This document shows, in pieces, positions 7,364 through 15,754 of a stretch of 19,998 nucleotides of DNA. Within the stretch, counting starts at the first letter, position 1. Every line of letters starts with the position of its first letter. The stretch is from Myxococcales bacterium (GTDB lineage: Bacteria > Myxococcota_A > Bradymonadia > UBA4248): the NCBI GenBank assembly GCA_004554395.1, contig SFMP01000208.1:1-19998 (forward strand), in the 5' to 3' direction. Below the pieces are notes generated by a model, which had not been told where the DNA came from, searched no databases, and worked only from the letters and a program-made list of their open reading frames with translations. Made by a program: the position numbers and the translations under genes.

Positions 7364-8626
7364 ATGCTGGCAATGTTTGGAAAATGGATAGAACGAGTAA
7401 AACGCAACGGTAAAAACTCCGCAGACGCCGGATTACTCGGTCAATACCTCGATGCCGTATGCGCCAAATACGTCGATCGCTATAAAGAGATGATCGGACT
7501 CGACGACAAGCGCCCCGGCACATACGATTCGGCGCTCGACGTCGATGCACTCGACGTTCTGGCACAACTCGTCATGGCCGAAATGGGCATTCCCAACGCC
7601 GACCTCGCCGCCGCTCGCGCCTACTTGTCGATTCTCATCGAAAACGAACATCTCCCGCTACAAAATCAGCTCAACGCCGACGAACTCGGCGCCCTGCGCG
7701 ACCTCTTGTTTAGCTATTTCGGCGGCAGCGACGCCGTCAACGACCGCGGCGCCGAAGTCCTCGAACTCATCGAGCACAAATTTACGAGCGGATGCTTCTC
7801 GCAGGCAAAAATACTGCTCCAAATCTTCGAAACAAACCACGAAACGCGACAAAACAACGAGCGCAACCTCTACTACGAAGAGATGATCATGCGCATCGAC
7901 GGCGTCCGTTCTGCCAACGTCAGCGGCATTTCGAAAGAACTCGTCGATGCCGCATGCGCCGACGATGCCCCCGACGAAGCCATCCTCGCCGCTTTCGACG
8001 CGTGCGCCTCGAACGCCAACATCCATTTCGACCTCTTCTTGCGCGACCTCAACGAAGAAGCACGCTGGAAAGACGCCATCGCGCCGCTGTCGCAAAACGT
8101 CCAAAACTACATCCTCGAATACGTCCCCGTCGTGCGGTGGCGCCAACTCGGCACGCTCAAAGAGCCCCTCATCAACCAAATCAACCGCCACATGGTCTTC
8201 GAATCGTTGCGACGATACGTCCAGCAAAAGCTGCGCATGTGCTACTTCATCCTACTGGCAAGCGGCATCACGGGCTATGAATGGTTCATCTACGCCTTCA
8301 CGAACTGGAGCCGCGACATCTTCAACGTCGACGTGCGAGAAATCTTCCCCGTCCTGCACCGCCTGGCACTCGTCGACGGCATGTGCCTTCAAGAAGTCCT
8401 CGACGTCACGCTCGAACGCTACTACGGGCCCGCCATGAACGACATCGTCCTCGACGCCTACGAGCTCGACAAAGCTTTCCGAGAATCCGTCCGATTCATC
8501 CTACAAACCGACATGTCGATGTTCCCCATGGGGTACTACAATTTTGGCGACTTCCTACTCGACCGCATCCTCCCATTCCCATACGAAGACCCATACTTCG
8601 CCTGTCGCCTCCATTTGCTCATGTAA
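7364..8626 (+). CDS. Uncharacterised 420-aa soluble protein
   Basis: I do not recognise this protein. It starts at MLAMFGKW (7364) with AAAGGA about 10 nt upstream; M4 (7373) is an alternative. It has no signal peptide. Composition suggests an alpha-helical protein rich in Asp, Glu and Leu, with one short hydrophobic patch (CYFILLASGITG, about residues 290-301) that looks buried and not membrane-spanning. The C-terminal half is aromatic-rich (GYEWFIYAFTNW, PMGYYNFGDFLLD), and it ends in HLLM immediately before the next gene. There are no nucleotide-binding or metal motifs I can point to. Codon use matches hisS and ileS, so it is long-resident. The 2-nt gap to the lipoprotein gene argues that the two are made together. 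Confidence 0.75.
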   Translation: MLAMFGKWIERVKRNGKNSADAGLLGQYLDAVCAKYVDRYKEMIGLDDKRPGTYDSALDVDALDVLAQLVMAEMGIPNADLAAARAYLSILIENEHLPLQNQLNADELGALRDLLFSYFGGSDAVNDRGAEVLELIEHKFTSGCFSQAKILLQIFETNHETRQNNERNLYYEEMIMRIDGVRSANVSGISKELVDAACADDAPDEAILAAFDACASNANIHFDLFLRDLNEEARWKDAIAPLSQNVQNYILEYVPVVRWRQLGTLKEPLINQINRHMVFESLRRYVQQKLRMCYFILLASGITGYEWFIYAFTNWSRDIFNVDVREIFPVLHRLALVDGMCLQEVLDVTLERYYGPAMNDIVLDAYELDKAFRESVRFILQTDMSMFPMGYYNFGDFLLDRILPFPYEDPYFACRLHLLM

Positions 8627-8628
8627 TT

Positions 8629-9072
8629 ATGTTCAAAAAACTCTCTCTCATCGCCATCTTCATCGTCACCATCTTCTCGACAACGGGCTGCCGACTCATC
8701 TTCGAACCCGACGTCGACGCCGTCAGCCGCCTCTTCGCCAGCATGCCCACCGGCGAAAACCGCGTCGTGCGCGAACTCTGCGACGGCGAAGAAGTCTGCC
8801 GACAACTCAACTCACTCTACGGTCTCGTCAAATCCGAGTGGTACAACGCTCAAAAGGGATTCTACAACATCAAACGCGTCGAAATCGCCGAAGATACCGG
8901 CTACTCATACGTCTACGTCGACATCAAACTGCGCGACTCCGCCTCAGGGCGCGAAAACTTCCTCCCACTCGTCTTCGAAATGGAACGCATCAAACTCCGA
9001 TGGCACATCTACTCCGTCGACGGACTCCCCGAATTCCTCCGACGCGCCGAACGCGAACGCGGCATCCTATAA
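8629..9072 (+). CDS. Small putative lipoprotein
   Basis: A protein of 147 aa starting at MFKKLSLIAIF (8629), 2 nt after the stop of the 420-aa gene. There is no ribosome site in the spacer, so translation is probably coupled. The N-terminus has two Lys, a 12-residue hydrophobic core and STTGC, giving C21 as the likely lipidated residue; the -3 position is Thr where Leu is usual, so the lipobox is imperfect. The mature part is charged and mixed alpha/beta, with paired strands around YSYVYVDIKLRD and FLPLVFEMERIKLRWHIYSVDG. That pattern would fit an NTF2-like fold, but this is a guess. The frame extends upstream to 8281 inside the previous gene, but that part is only antiphase coding. The function is unknown; the context suggests it works with the 420-aa protein. 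Confidence 0.72.
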   Translation: MFKKLSLIAIFIVTIFSTTGCRLIFEPDVDAVSRLFASMPTGENRVVRELCDGEEVCRQLNSLYGLVKSEWYNAQKGFYNIKRVEIAEDTGYSYVYVDIKLRDSASGRENFLPLVFEMERIKLRWHIYSVDGLPEFLRRAERERGIL

Positions 9073-9156
9073 TCGCACGCCTTAAACGAACGAACGCTTC
9101 GTAGCCATACTCGGTGATTGACGATCTTTTTTCTTTTTCTTTTTTTTGAGTAAGGT

Positions 9157-9291
9157 GGGGGAAGCCTCCCCCTACGTCTGGCACGCGCACCGCCGCCGCC
9201 CGACGGCGCGGTACCAGCCTACCCCCTCTACGTACCCCCAAACGATTCGATATTCAAAGCCTCTACTCCTCCGCCCCCTTGCGCAGGGGGC
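9157..9291. other. Two GC-rich hairpins in the 250-bp spacer before the response regulator
   Basis: GGGGGA-AGCC-TCCCCC (9157-9172) follows a T-rich run (9127-9147), and GCCCCCT-TGCGC-AGGGGGC (9273-9291) lies just before the ribosome site of the next gene. Neither is followed by a T run on the plus strand. On the minus strand the first hairpin precedes a long A run. No gene is supported between 9073 and 9322. Confidence 0.5.
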
Positions 9292-9322
9292 AATCCCTAC
9301 AAGGCATCATCTGGAGCTAATC

Positions 9323-9718
9323 ATGACAGAACTTCCCGTTATCCTCATCGCCGATGACGACCCCGATCTACGAAGACTCGTCAGAATGTATCTCGAATCG
9401 TCGGAATATACCCTTATCGAAGCAAATTCCGGCACCGATGCTCTCGAAAAAATACTCATCGAATGCCCCGACCTCGTCATCCTCGACGTCATGATGCCGG
9501 GCATGACCGGGTGGGAAATCTTGCGCTACATGCGCACAAAATCTGGTTACGCCGATATCGCCGTGCTCATGCTCACTGGCATCGGTGCCGCGCTCAACGA
9601 AATGAGCTCCCCCATGTATGGCGCCGACGATTACCTCGATAAGCCTTTCCAAGAAGCCGAACTGCTCACGAAAGTCAGACGACTACTCTCGAGTCAACGC
9701 GACAACAAAAAAGGATAA
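9323..9718 (+). CDS. Single-domain response regulator (receiver only)
   Basis: A protein of 131 aa starting at MTELPVILIADDD with GGAG 6 nt upstream (9313-9316). It consists of a CheY-like receiver domain and nothing else. The acidic pocket is D11/D12, the phospho-acceptor is D55 in VILDVMMPG, and the switch and catalytic residues T85 (MLTG) and K107 (DKPF) are present, so it should be phosphorylatable. There is no DNA-binding or enzymatic output domain, so it must act by protein contact or in a phosphorelay. No histidine kinase is in the window. It ends 2 nt before rnc, and the rnc ribosome site overlaps its last codon and stop, so the two are co-transcribed and probably translationally coupled. 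Confidence 0.93.
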   Translation: MTELPVILIADDDPDLRRLVRMYLESSEYTLIEANSGTDALEKILIECPDLVILDVMMPGMTGWEILRYMRTKSGYADIAVLMLTGIGAALNEMSSPMYGADDYLDKPFQEAELLTKVRRLLSSQRDNKKG

Positions 9719-9720
9719 CC

Positions 9721-10422
9721 ATGTCTGTCGAAGATTTCGAAGCTCGAATCGAATACGTCTTTGAAAATAAGTCTTTGATCATGGCGGCATTGACGCATCG
9801 TTCCTATGCTTTTGAACACGCCAATGCCATGCAAAACAATCAGCGCCTCGAATTCCTCGGCGATGCCATCCTCGATTTCATCATCGCCGACGACTTGTGC
9901 CTACGCTATCCAAAAGAACGCGAAGGCGAGCTCTCGCGGCTTCGTAGTCGCCTCGTCTGCGAAGGGGCACTCGCCATCTTGGCGCGAAAACTCGGCTTCG
10001 ATAAAGAAATTCGAATGGGAAAAGGCGAAGTATCGTCGTCGGGCATGATGCGAGATGGAACCCTGGCCGACGCCTACGAAGCCGTCATCGGTGCCATCTA
10101 TCGAGACGGTGGCATAGAGCCCGCACGCCGATTCATTCTCACTCATCACAAAGAATTCCTCGACGATCCCGATGGCCAATGGCTCGCCAGCGACGATAAA
10201 ACGCGACTACAACTCCTCGCTCAGGCCAATCACAAAGCCGTCGTCTACGAGACGATCCGACAAGACGGCCCTAGCCATGCCCCGATGTTCGAAGTCGCCG
10301 TCTCGATCGATTCCAAACGCATTGCCACTGGCGCCGGACGTTCGAAAAAAGAAGCTCAACAAGCCGCCGCCGCCGCCGCACTCAAACGCCTCGATCCCAA
10401 TACGGGCGATGTCTGCATCTAG
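9721..10422 (+). CDS. rnc: Ribonuclease III
   Basis: A protein of 233 aa, close to the E. coli length of 226. It cleaves double-stranded RNA in rRNA precursors, structured mRNAs and antisense duplexes. The catalytic domain has the signature QRLEFLGDAILDF (41-53) with E44 and D48, and LADAYEAVIGAIYRDGG (115-131) with D117 and E120, equivalent to E41, D45, D114 and E117 of E. coli. The position of E. coli E38 is Gln (Q41), a substitution I believe occurs in other bacterial RNase III. A C-terminal double-stranded RNA binding domain runs from about 158 (KTRLQLLAQ) to 230, with the helix GRSKKEAQQAAAAAALKRL. AAGGAT overlapping the previous stop codon is its ribosome site. Unusually, its operon partner is a receiver protein and not era or lepB. 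Confidence 0.97.
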   Translation: MSVEDFEARIEYVFENKSLIMAALTHRSYAFEHANAMQNNQRLEFLGDAILDFIIADDLCLRYPKEREGELSRLRSRLVCEGALAILARKLGFDKEIRMGKGEVSSSGMMRDGTLADAYEAVIGAIYRDGGIEPARRFILTHHKEFLDDPDGQWLASDDKTRLQLLAQANHKAVVYETIRQDGPSHAPMFEVAVSIDSKRIATGAGRSKKEAQQAAAAAALKRLDPNTGDVCI

Positions 10423-10619
10423 TATCGCAATAACATCGATTCAATTCGCTTCTGTATCGCATCCACAACTACATCGCTTCGCTGCATCATATTTAATTGC
10501 GCAGGGGTTGATTTGTATAAAATTCAAAACGACAAAATATATCCATTATATTCCATCGATTGCATCGATAATTGCCAAATAATCCGAGCCATTCGCGGTG
10601 GTATTTAGGCGCGTTTTTG

Positions 10620-10648
10620 TTGACGATAGTCGCTAAATATCATAAAAT
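10620..10648 (+). promoter_or_regulatory. Sigma70-type promoter of the kinase gene
   Basis: TTGACG (10620-10625), a 17-nt spacer, then TAAAAT (10643-10648): one mismatch to each consensus hexamer. Transcription would start near 10655, giving a leader of about 150 nt before the kinase start. The spacer from 10423 to 10619 is AT-rich and holds no gene that I can see. Confidence 0.7.
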
Positions 10649-10692
10649 TGCGCAGTTTTTGGTGTGAAGTCGGCACTATAGCCGGCGCGCAT

Positions 10693-10713
10693 CATCGCCA
10701 ATTATCGGCGATG
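10693..10713 (+). other. Hairpin in the kinase leader
   Basis: CATCGCC (10693-10699) pairs with GGCGATG (10707-10713) around AATTATC. It lies in the predicted leader about 90 nt upstream of the kinase start and has no T tail, so it is not a terminator. Confidence 0.45.
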
Positions 10714-10802
10714 CCTATGTCGTTTGATGCACAGCGAACAAATGGTGAGTGCCCGCGATGGCGCTCGATGCGAAGATATATGCGTGGTGGAGTTGACGTA
10801 TC

Positions 10803-12287
10803 TTGCAAGCCGTCTGTCCTAAATGTCGATGCCAGTTACCTCAGATAGGTTACCGTTGTGAGAATGACGGGTGGTATGGCGTCGACATTTCCGAGCTCGA
10901 TTATCCCGATACGGTCGTCGGTCGACCGCTAGCCGGCGCGTTCTATGCGCTGCGACGCATCGGTCAGGGCGGCATGGGAACCGTCTACGAAGGGCGACAA
11001 ATCCAGTTCAATCGCGTCGTCGCCATCAAAGTTCTATCGACGGCACACCTCAGCGACGAACAAGTCTTCGCCCGATTCGAACGCGAAGCACGAAGTATCG
11101 CTCGCGTCAATCATCCAAACGTCGTCAAACTCATCGATTCCGGATTCGAAGCCGGCAACTCGATCGCCTATATCGTCATGGAATACGTCAAAGGCATCGA
11201 GCTGTCGAATATCCCCGCCAGCGAACTTTCGGGGCAATTCATCGCACATATCGCCTACCAGGTGCTCAATGCCCTAGCCGAAGCCCATGCGATGAACGTC
11301 ATCCATCGCGATCTCAAGCCCGATAACATCATGATTACGAACGAGAACGGCGACCCGCATTTCGTCAAAGTCCTCGATTTCGGGCTCGCCGCACTCACCG
11401 ATCGCGCCAAAATCACCATGTCAGGGCAAGCCCTGGGCACGCCTTGGTATATGTCGCCCGAACAAGCCACTGCCTCGGCCGTCTCATTTTCTTCCGATAT
11501 CTACTCGCTCGGTTGCATTTTATACGAGCTCGCCACGTCGAAACCGCCTTTCCCCGGTAATCGACCGTTCAACGTCATGATGCAACACGTCAACGCACAA
11601 GTCCCACCCATGATCACGCGCCCCGAGGCCGAAATCAGCGCTGACATGGTCGGATTCATCTTGCGCTGCCTCGAAAAACAACCACAAAATCGATACCAAA
11701 CCGCTAACGAAGCCCTCAGCGCTCTCTATATGTTGCCCGAATGGATGGTCGATGGGCAATCGACGCCGAGCCAGTCGCTACTCCAAAGCATGCGACAACT
11801 CTCACAGCTCTCCGATATCCGTTCCGATATCTCGAGTAGCATCACGGGCATTCTCCGTTCGGGCGAAATGCGATCCGTCGGGAGCCGACCGTCGGGCGCG
11901 ATTTCTTCTAATTCGGGCGAAATCATCGTTCGATCCGACGAAATATCGGTCCGCTCGGGCGAAGTCATTTCACGCCCCGGCGATCCAGCCGTCCGTTCGG
12001 GACGCTCGTTCTCCCTCAATATCCAAGGATTAACCGAAAGCGGTTCTCACCCCCGTCAATCCCGACAATTTCACTCCGAATCGATCGTCCAATCACTCAT
12101 CTCTTCGTCGCCCGAAAACCCCAAAGTCAACTCCCAAGAGCTTGCCTACATATCCGACCCCGACGGACGCCTCGCTTCGATGGAATCTTTCGTCGAAGAA
12201 AAGTTTAAGTTCATCGTCGCCATCGCCGTCGTCATCATCGCCGCCCTCATCGTCGCAATTATATACCTCGCCACGCGCGGTGCGTAG
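10803..12287 (+). CDS. Transmembrane Ser/Thr protein kinase with N-terminal zinc ribbon
   Basis: A protein of 494 aa starting at TTG (10803). An in-frame stop at 10794 leaves no room for an earlier start, and GGAG lies at 10789-10792, a rather long 10 nt away. The N-terminus has C5, C8, C10 and C19, a small zinc-ribbon-like module. The kinase domain (about 46-310) is complete: GQGGMGTVYEG loop, K76 in VAIK, E95 of helix C, HRDLKPDN with D170, DFG with D192, and GTPWYMSPEQ in the activation loop. After it comes a Ser/Arg-rich linker with repeated RSGE/RSDE units (about 355-400), then one membrane helix (about 469-491, FIVAIAVVIIAALIVAIIYL) near the C-terminus and only a few residues outside. 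It therefore appears tail-anchored with the kinase in the cytoplasm and no extracellular sensor. The linker serines could be phosphorylation sites. It has its own promoter. Confidence 0.93.
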   Translation: MQAVCPKCRCQLPQIGYRCENDGWYGVDISELDYPDTVVGRPLAGAFYALRRIGQGGMGTVYEGRQIQFNRVVAIKVLSTAHLSDEQVFARFEREARSIARVNHPNVVKLIDSGFEAGNSIAYIVMEYVKGIELSNIPASELSGQFIAHIAYQVLNALAEAHAMNVIHRDLKPDNIMITNENGDPHFVKVLDFGLAALTDRAKITMSGQALGTPWYMSPEQATASAVSFSSDIYSLGCILYELATSKPPFPGNRPFNVMMQHVNAQVPPMITRPEAEISADMVGFILRCLEKQPQNRYQTANEALSALYMLPEWMVDGQSTPSQSLLQSMRQLSQLSDIRSDISSSITGILRSGEMRSVGSRPSGAISSNSGEIIVRSDEISVRSGEVISRPGDPAVRSGRSFSLNIQGLTESGSHPRQSRQFHSESIVQSLISSSPENPKVNSQELAYISDPDGRLASMESFVEEKFKFIVAIAVVIIAALIVAIIYLATRGA

Positions 12288-12312
12288 TGCAACTATCCTT
12301 TATTTTTCATCC

Positions 12313-12379
12313 CAAAGCGGGTAGAGTGCCCACCGCTTTGCTCGCGCCCTGTTTTGCGCAGTCGCGCAAGCCTGGGCGC
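12313..12379 (+). terminator. Hairpins between the kinase gene and ileS
   Basis: CAAAGCGG (12313-12320) pairs with CCGCTTTG (12333-12340). A second, nested structure has an outer stem GCGCCC/GGGCGC (12344-12349 with 12374-12379) and an inner stem TTGCGC/GCGCAA (12354-12359 with 12364-12369, loop AGTC). Neither has a T tail. They could be a weak terminator for the kinase gene or leader structure for ileS. The T-box consensus is absent. Confidence 0.45.
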
Positions 12380-12422
12380 CGATCTACCTGCTGTTATCTG
12401 ATTCTTTACTCAACGAGGAACA

Positions 12423-15400
12423 ATGTCTAAGAAACAGGCTCAATTCAAAAAAGTCGATACTTGGATCGATATCGTCAAAAACGAACACGAAGTGCTCGAT
12501 TTCTGGAAATCCGCCGACATATTTAACAAATTGCGATCCCGCAATAAGGGCGGCAAAAAGTGGTCGTTTCTCGACGGTCCCATGACCGCCAACAATCCCA
12601 TGGGCGTTCACCATGCCTGGGGGCGGACGCTCAAAGACGCCTTCCAACGATACCACGCCATGAACGGCGAAGAACTGCGATACCAAAACGGGTTCGACTG
12701 CCAAGGGCTATGGGTCGAAGTCGAAGTCGAAAAAGAACACGGATTCACATCGAAACAACAAATTCGCGAATACGGCATCGATAAATTCGTACAAGATTGT
12801 AAAGATCGCGTCAATAAATGCGCCAAACGCATCACCGATCAATCGATCCGACTTGGTTATTGGATGGATTGGGATAATTCCTATTTCACCATGTCGGAAG
12901 AAAACAATTATACGATTTGGTCGTTCCTCAAAAAATGTTTTGAAAAAGGTTTGATCTATCGCGGACACGATGTCATGCCTTGGTCGGGGCGTAGCGGTTC
13001 GGCTTATTCACAAATGGAAGTCATCGAAGGCCGTAAATATATCGCCTCGCTCTCGCTCTTCGTCAAATATCCACTCATCGACCCAGGACACGAAGGCGAA
13101 AACCTCGTCGTTTGGACGACGACACCATGGACTCTGAGCTCTAATATCGCCGCCGCCGTTAATACAGAACTCGATTATATTAAAATTCGTTCCAATCAAG
13201 ATGGCGAAATATATATATTCGCCGCCGATAACTTGAAATTTCAACGTCTCGAAAAACAATATAAAGAAAATTGGATCGAAGGCGTTCCAAAACTCAAAAC
13301 ACTCGATCAAATCTTCAAAGAACGCGGCGGATACGAAGTCGTGGGCACGGTCAAAGGCGCCGACCTCGTCGGCCTACGCTATCGCGGACCATTCGACGAC
13401 CTCGAAGCACAATCGATCCCCGGTGGCTACCCATTCACCGACGAAAAAATCGCCATGAGTGCCATCGATGCACACAAAGTCATCGACGGCGGCCGCGACG
13501 ACCGCGGCGCCGCCACCGTCACCATCGGCGAAGGTACGGGCATCGTCCACATCGCCCCAGGCTGCGGCGACGTCGACCACGTCCTCGGCGTCAAACTCGG
13601 CCTACCACAACTCGCACCGCTCGACGAAGCCGCTTGCTTCCTCCCCAAATTCGGTTTCCTCACGGGCATGAATGCGACAAAAGACGAAACGCGACAAGCC
13701 GTCGTCGCCGAGCTCAAGAAAAAGAACATCCTCATCGCACAAGAACTCTATCCACACGTCTACCCTCACTGCTGGCGCACCGGCGAAGAACTCGTCTTCC
13801 GCATGGTCGACGAGTGGTATATCAATATGAATTGGCGCGATAAAATTATCGCAGTCGCCAAAGATATCGAATGGATCCCCGCCTTCGGCAAAGATCGCGA
13901 AGTCGAATGGCTCACCAATATGCGCGATTGGATGATCTCCAAAAAACGATTCTGGGGCTTGGCCCTCCCGATATGGGTATGCGACGAATGCAAAAAGTTC
14001 GACGTCATCGGCGGGCGCGATGAACTCAAAGCTCGCGCCATCGAAGGATGGGACGAATTCGAAGGACATACGCCCCATAAACCTTGGATCGACAAAGTCG
14101 TCCTCAAATGCCCACACTGCGGCGCAAAAATGCACCGAATCGAAGACGTCGGAAACCCATGGCTCGACGCCGGCATCGTCCCCTATAGCACCGTCAAATA
14201 CAACGAAGACCGCGACTATTGGAAACAATGGATGCCCGCCGACCTCGTCCTCGAATGCTTCCCAGGCCAGTTCCGCAACTGGTTCTATAGCTTGCTCGCC
14301 ATGAGCACGATGATGGAAGACATGAAGCCGTTCAAAACGCTCCTAGGCCATGCCCTCGTGCGCGACGAAAACGGCCAGCAAATGCATAAATCGACGGGCA
14401 ATGCGATATGGTTCGACGATGCCGCAGAACAAGCAGGCGCCGACACCATGCGATGGCTCTACGCTCGACAAGACCCAGAAATCAACCTCAATTTCGGCTA
14501 CGGCCCATTGCGCGAAGTCCGCGGCGGCTTCATCAACACGCTCTGGAACACCTACGCCTTCTTCGCCAACTACGCACGCCTCGAAAACTGGGTCTACCCC
14601 GACGCCCCAACCCCATTCGACGACCGCACGCTCTTCGACCAATGGATCCTCACCGAGCTCCAACTCCTCATCAAAAAATGCCGACACGGATTCGAACACA
14701 CCGACATCCGATCCGCCGCACTCGCCATCGAAGCATTCGTCGAAAACCTCTCCAATTGGTACGTCCGACACAACCGAAAGCGATTCTGGAAAATCGAAGA
14801 AAACGACGAAATCAAAGCACGTGCCGCATTCGAAACGCTCTTTGAATGCCTCCTCACCGTCGCAAAACTCGTCGCACCCATCCTCCCATTCCTCGCCGAA
14901 TCGATCTACCAAAACCTCGCCAATGGCGCCCTCGAAAACCCACAAGAATCCGTCCACCTCGAAATGTACCCCACCGCCGACGAATCCAAAATCGACATGG
15001 AACTACGCGACGAGATGGCAGCCGTCGAGGCATTCACAAAACTCGCTCTCAGCGCGCGCGAAGCACAAAAGCTCAAAATTCGCCAGCCGCTCTCGAAGAT
15101 GATCTTGGGCCCCGCCGACGACATCGGACTCAAAGCCGCTCGCCGCTTCCAAAACATCCTCAAAGAAGATCTCAACGTCAAAACCGTCGAAATCCTCGCA
15201 CCCGGCACGCCAAGCCCGCTCGATTACGAAATCAAGCTCAACTTCCGCGCCGCCGGCCCTAAATTCGGCAAACAAATCAAAGAAGTCTCGGCCGCCCTCA
15301 CCGCAAATCACGACCTCGTCATCGCCAAAGCACGCGCCGGCCTCCCCGTCGAACTCACCATCTCGACCGGCACCATCGTAGTCGCCCCCGACGAGCTCAT

Positions 15401-15743
15401 CATGCAAGCTCTCCCCAACCCCGACCTCGCCATCGCCGAAGAAGCCGGCTACTGGACCGCTTTCGACACGCACATCACCGAAGACCTACGCATCGAAGCA
15501 TTCATGCGCGACGCCATGCGAAAATTCCAACTCACGCGAAAAGAAATCGGCCTCGAAATCGAAGATCGCATCCGCATGACGTATCAAACAAATTCTCCCA
15601 CACTACTCAAAATGTTTGAAACATGGGGCGATCACATGAAACAAGGTCTGCTCTGCCTCGAACTCATACAAAGCACAACGCCATTGCAAAATGCATTCGC
15701 CATCGAAGGCGAAGATATGACTTTTGATATTGTGAAAGTATGA
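12423..15743 (+). CDS. ileS: Isoleucyl-tRNA synthetase, type 2-like, with swapped HIGH motif
   Basis: A protein of 1106 aa, starting at MSKKQAQF with GAGGA 4-5 nt upstream. It is a class I synthetase charging tRNA-Ile. The usual HXGH signature is replaced by GVHH at residues 61-64 (context NPMGVHHAWGRTLKD), with first and third positions exchanged, and the KMSKS loop reads QMHKS (653-657). The CP1 editing domain is recognisable by TTTPWTLSSNIAAA. Two Cys pairs, C520/C523 (CDEC) and C563/C566 (CPHC), form an internal zinc site like that of type 2 enzymes. The anticodon-binding and C-terminal domains are full length. Type 2 IleRS are intrinsically resistant to mupirocin, and a GXHH swap has been reported, as I recall, to give much stronger resistance in a Priestia enzyme. 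It appears to be the housekeeping-type gene here, with host-like codon use, although a second ileS elsewhere cannot be excluded. Confidence 0.95.
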   Translation: MSKKQAQFKKVDTWIDIVKNEHEVLDFWKSADIFNKLRSRNKGGKKWSFLDGPMTANNPMGVHHAWGRTLKDAFQRYHAMNGEELRYQNGFDCQGLWVEVEVEKEHGFTSKQQIREYGIDKFVQDCKDRVNKCAKRITDQSIRLGYWMDWDNSYFTMSEENNYTIWSFLKKCFEKGLIYRGHDVMPWSGRSGSAYSQMEVIEGRKYIASLSLFVKYPLIDPGHEGENLVVWTTTPWTLSSNIAAAVNTELDYIKIRSNQDGEIYIFAADNLKFQRLEKQYKENWIEGVPKLKTLDQIFKERGGYEVVGTVKGADLVGLRYRGPFDDLEAQSIPGGYPFTDEKIAMSAIDAHKVIDGGRDDRGAATVTIGEGTGIVHIAPGCGDVDHVLGVKLGLPQLAPLDEAACFLPKFGFLTGMNATKDETRQAVVAELKKKNILIAQELYPHVYPHCWRTGEELVFRMVDEWYINMNWRDKIIAVAKDIEWIPAFGKDREVEWLTNMRDWMISKKRFWGLALPIWVCDECKKFDVIGGRDELKARAIEGWDEFEGHTPHKPWIDKVVLKCPHCGAKMHRIEDVGNPWLDAGIVPYSTVKYNEDRDYWKQWMPADLVLECFPGQFRNWFYSLLAMSTMMEDMKPFKTLLGHALVRDENGQQMHKSTGNAIWFDDAAEQAGADTMRWLYARQDPEINLNFGYGPLREVRGGFINTLWNTYAFFANYARLENWVYPDAPTPFDDRTLFDQWILTELQLLIKKCRHGFEHTDIRSAALAIEAFVENLSNWYVRHNRKRFWKIEENDEIKARAAFETLFECLLTVAKLVAPILPFLAESIYQNLANGALENPQESVHLEMYPTADESKIDMELRDEMAAVEAFTKLALSAREAQKLKIRQPLSKMILGPADDIGLKAARRFQNILKEDLNVKTVEILAPGTPSPLDYEIKLNFRAAGPKFGKQIKEVSAALTANHDLVIAKARAGLPVELTISTGTIVVAPDELIMQALPNPDLAIAEEAGYWTAFDTHITEDLRIEAFMRDAMRKFQLTRKEIGLEIEDRIRMTYQTNSPTLLKMFETWGDHMKQGLLCLELIQSTTPLQNAFAIEGEDMTFDIVKV

Positions 15744-15754
15744 CAATGGGGGCT

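Noticed and set aside
12288..12422. T-box riboswitch before ileS
   Set aside because: Hairpins are present but the conserved T-box sequence and antiterminator are not.
13271..13843. Arg-rich 190-aa plus-strand frame inside ileS
   Set aside because: The composition is the out-of-frame reading of C-rich codons; the ileS frame through the same bases is a conserved enzyme.
14350..15102. Ser/Thr/Pro-rich 250-aa frame inside ileS
   Set aside because: Low-complexity shadow of ileS codons with no ribosome site or domain.
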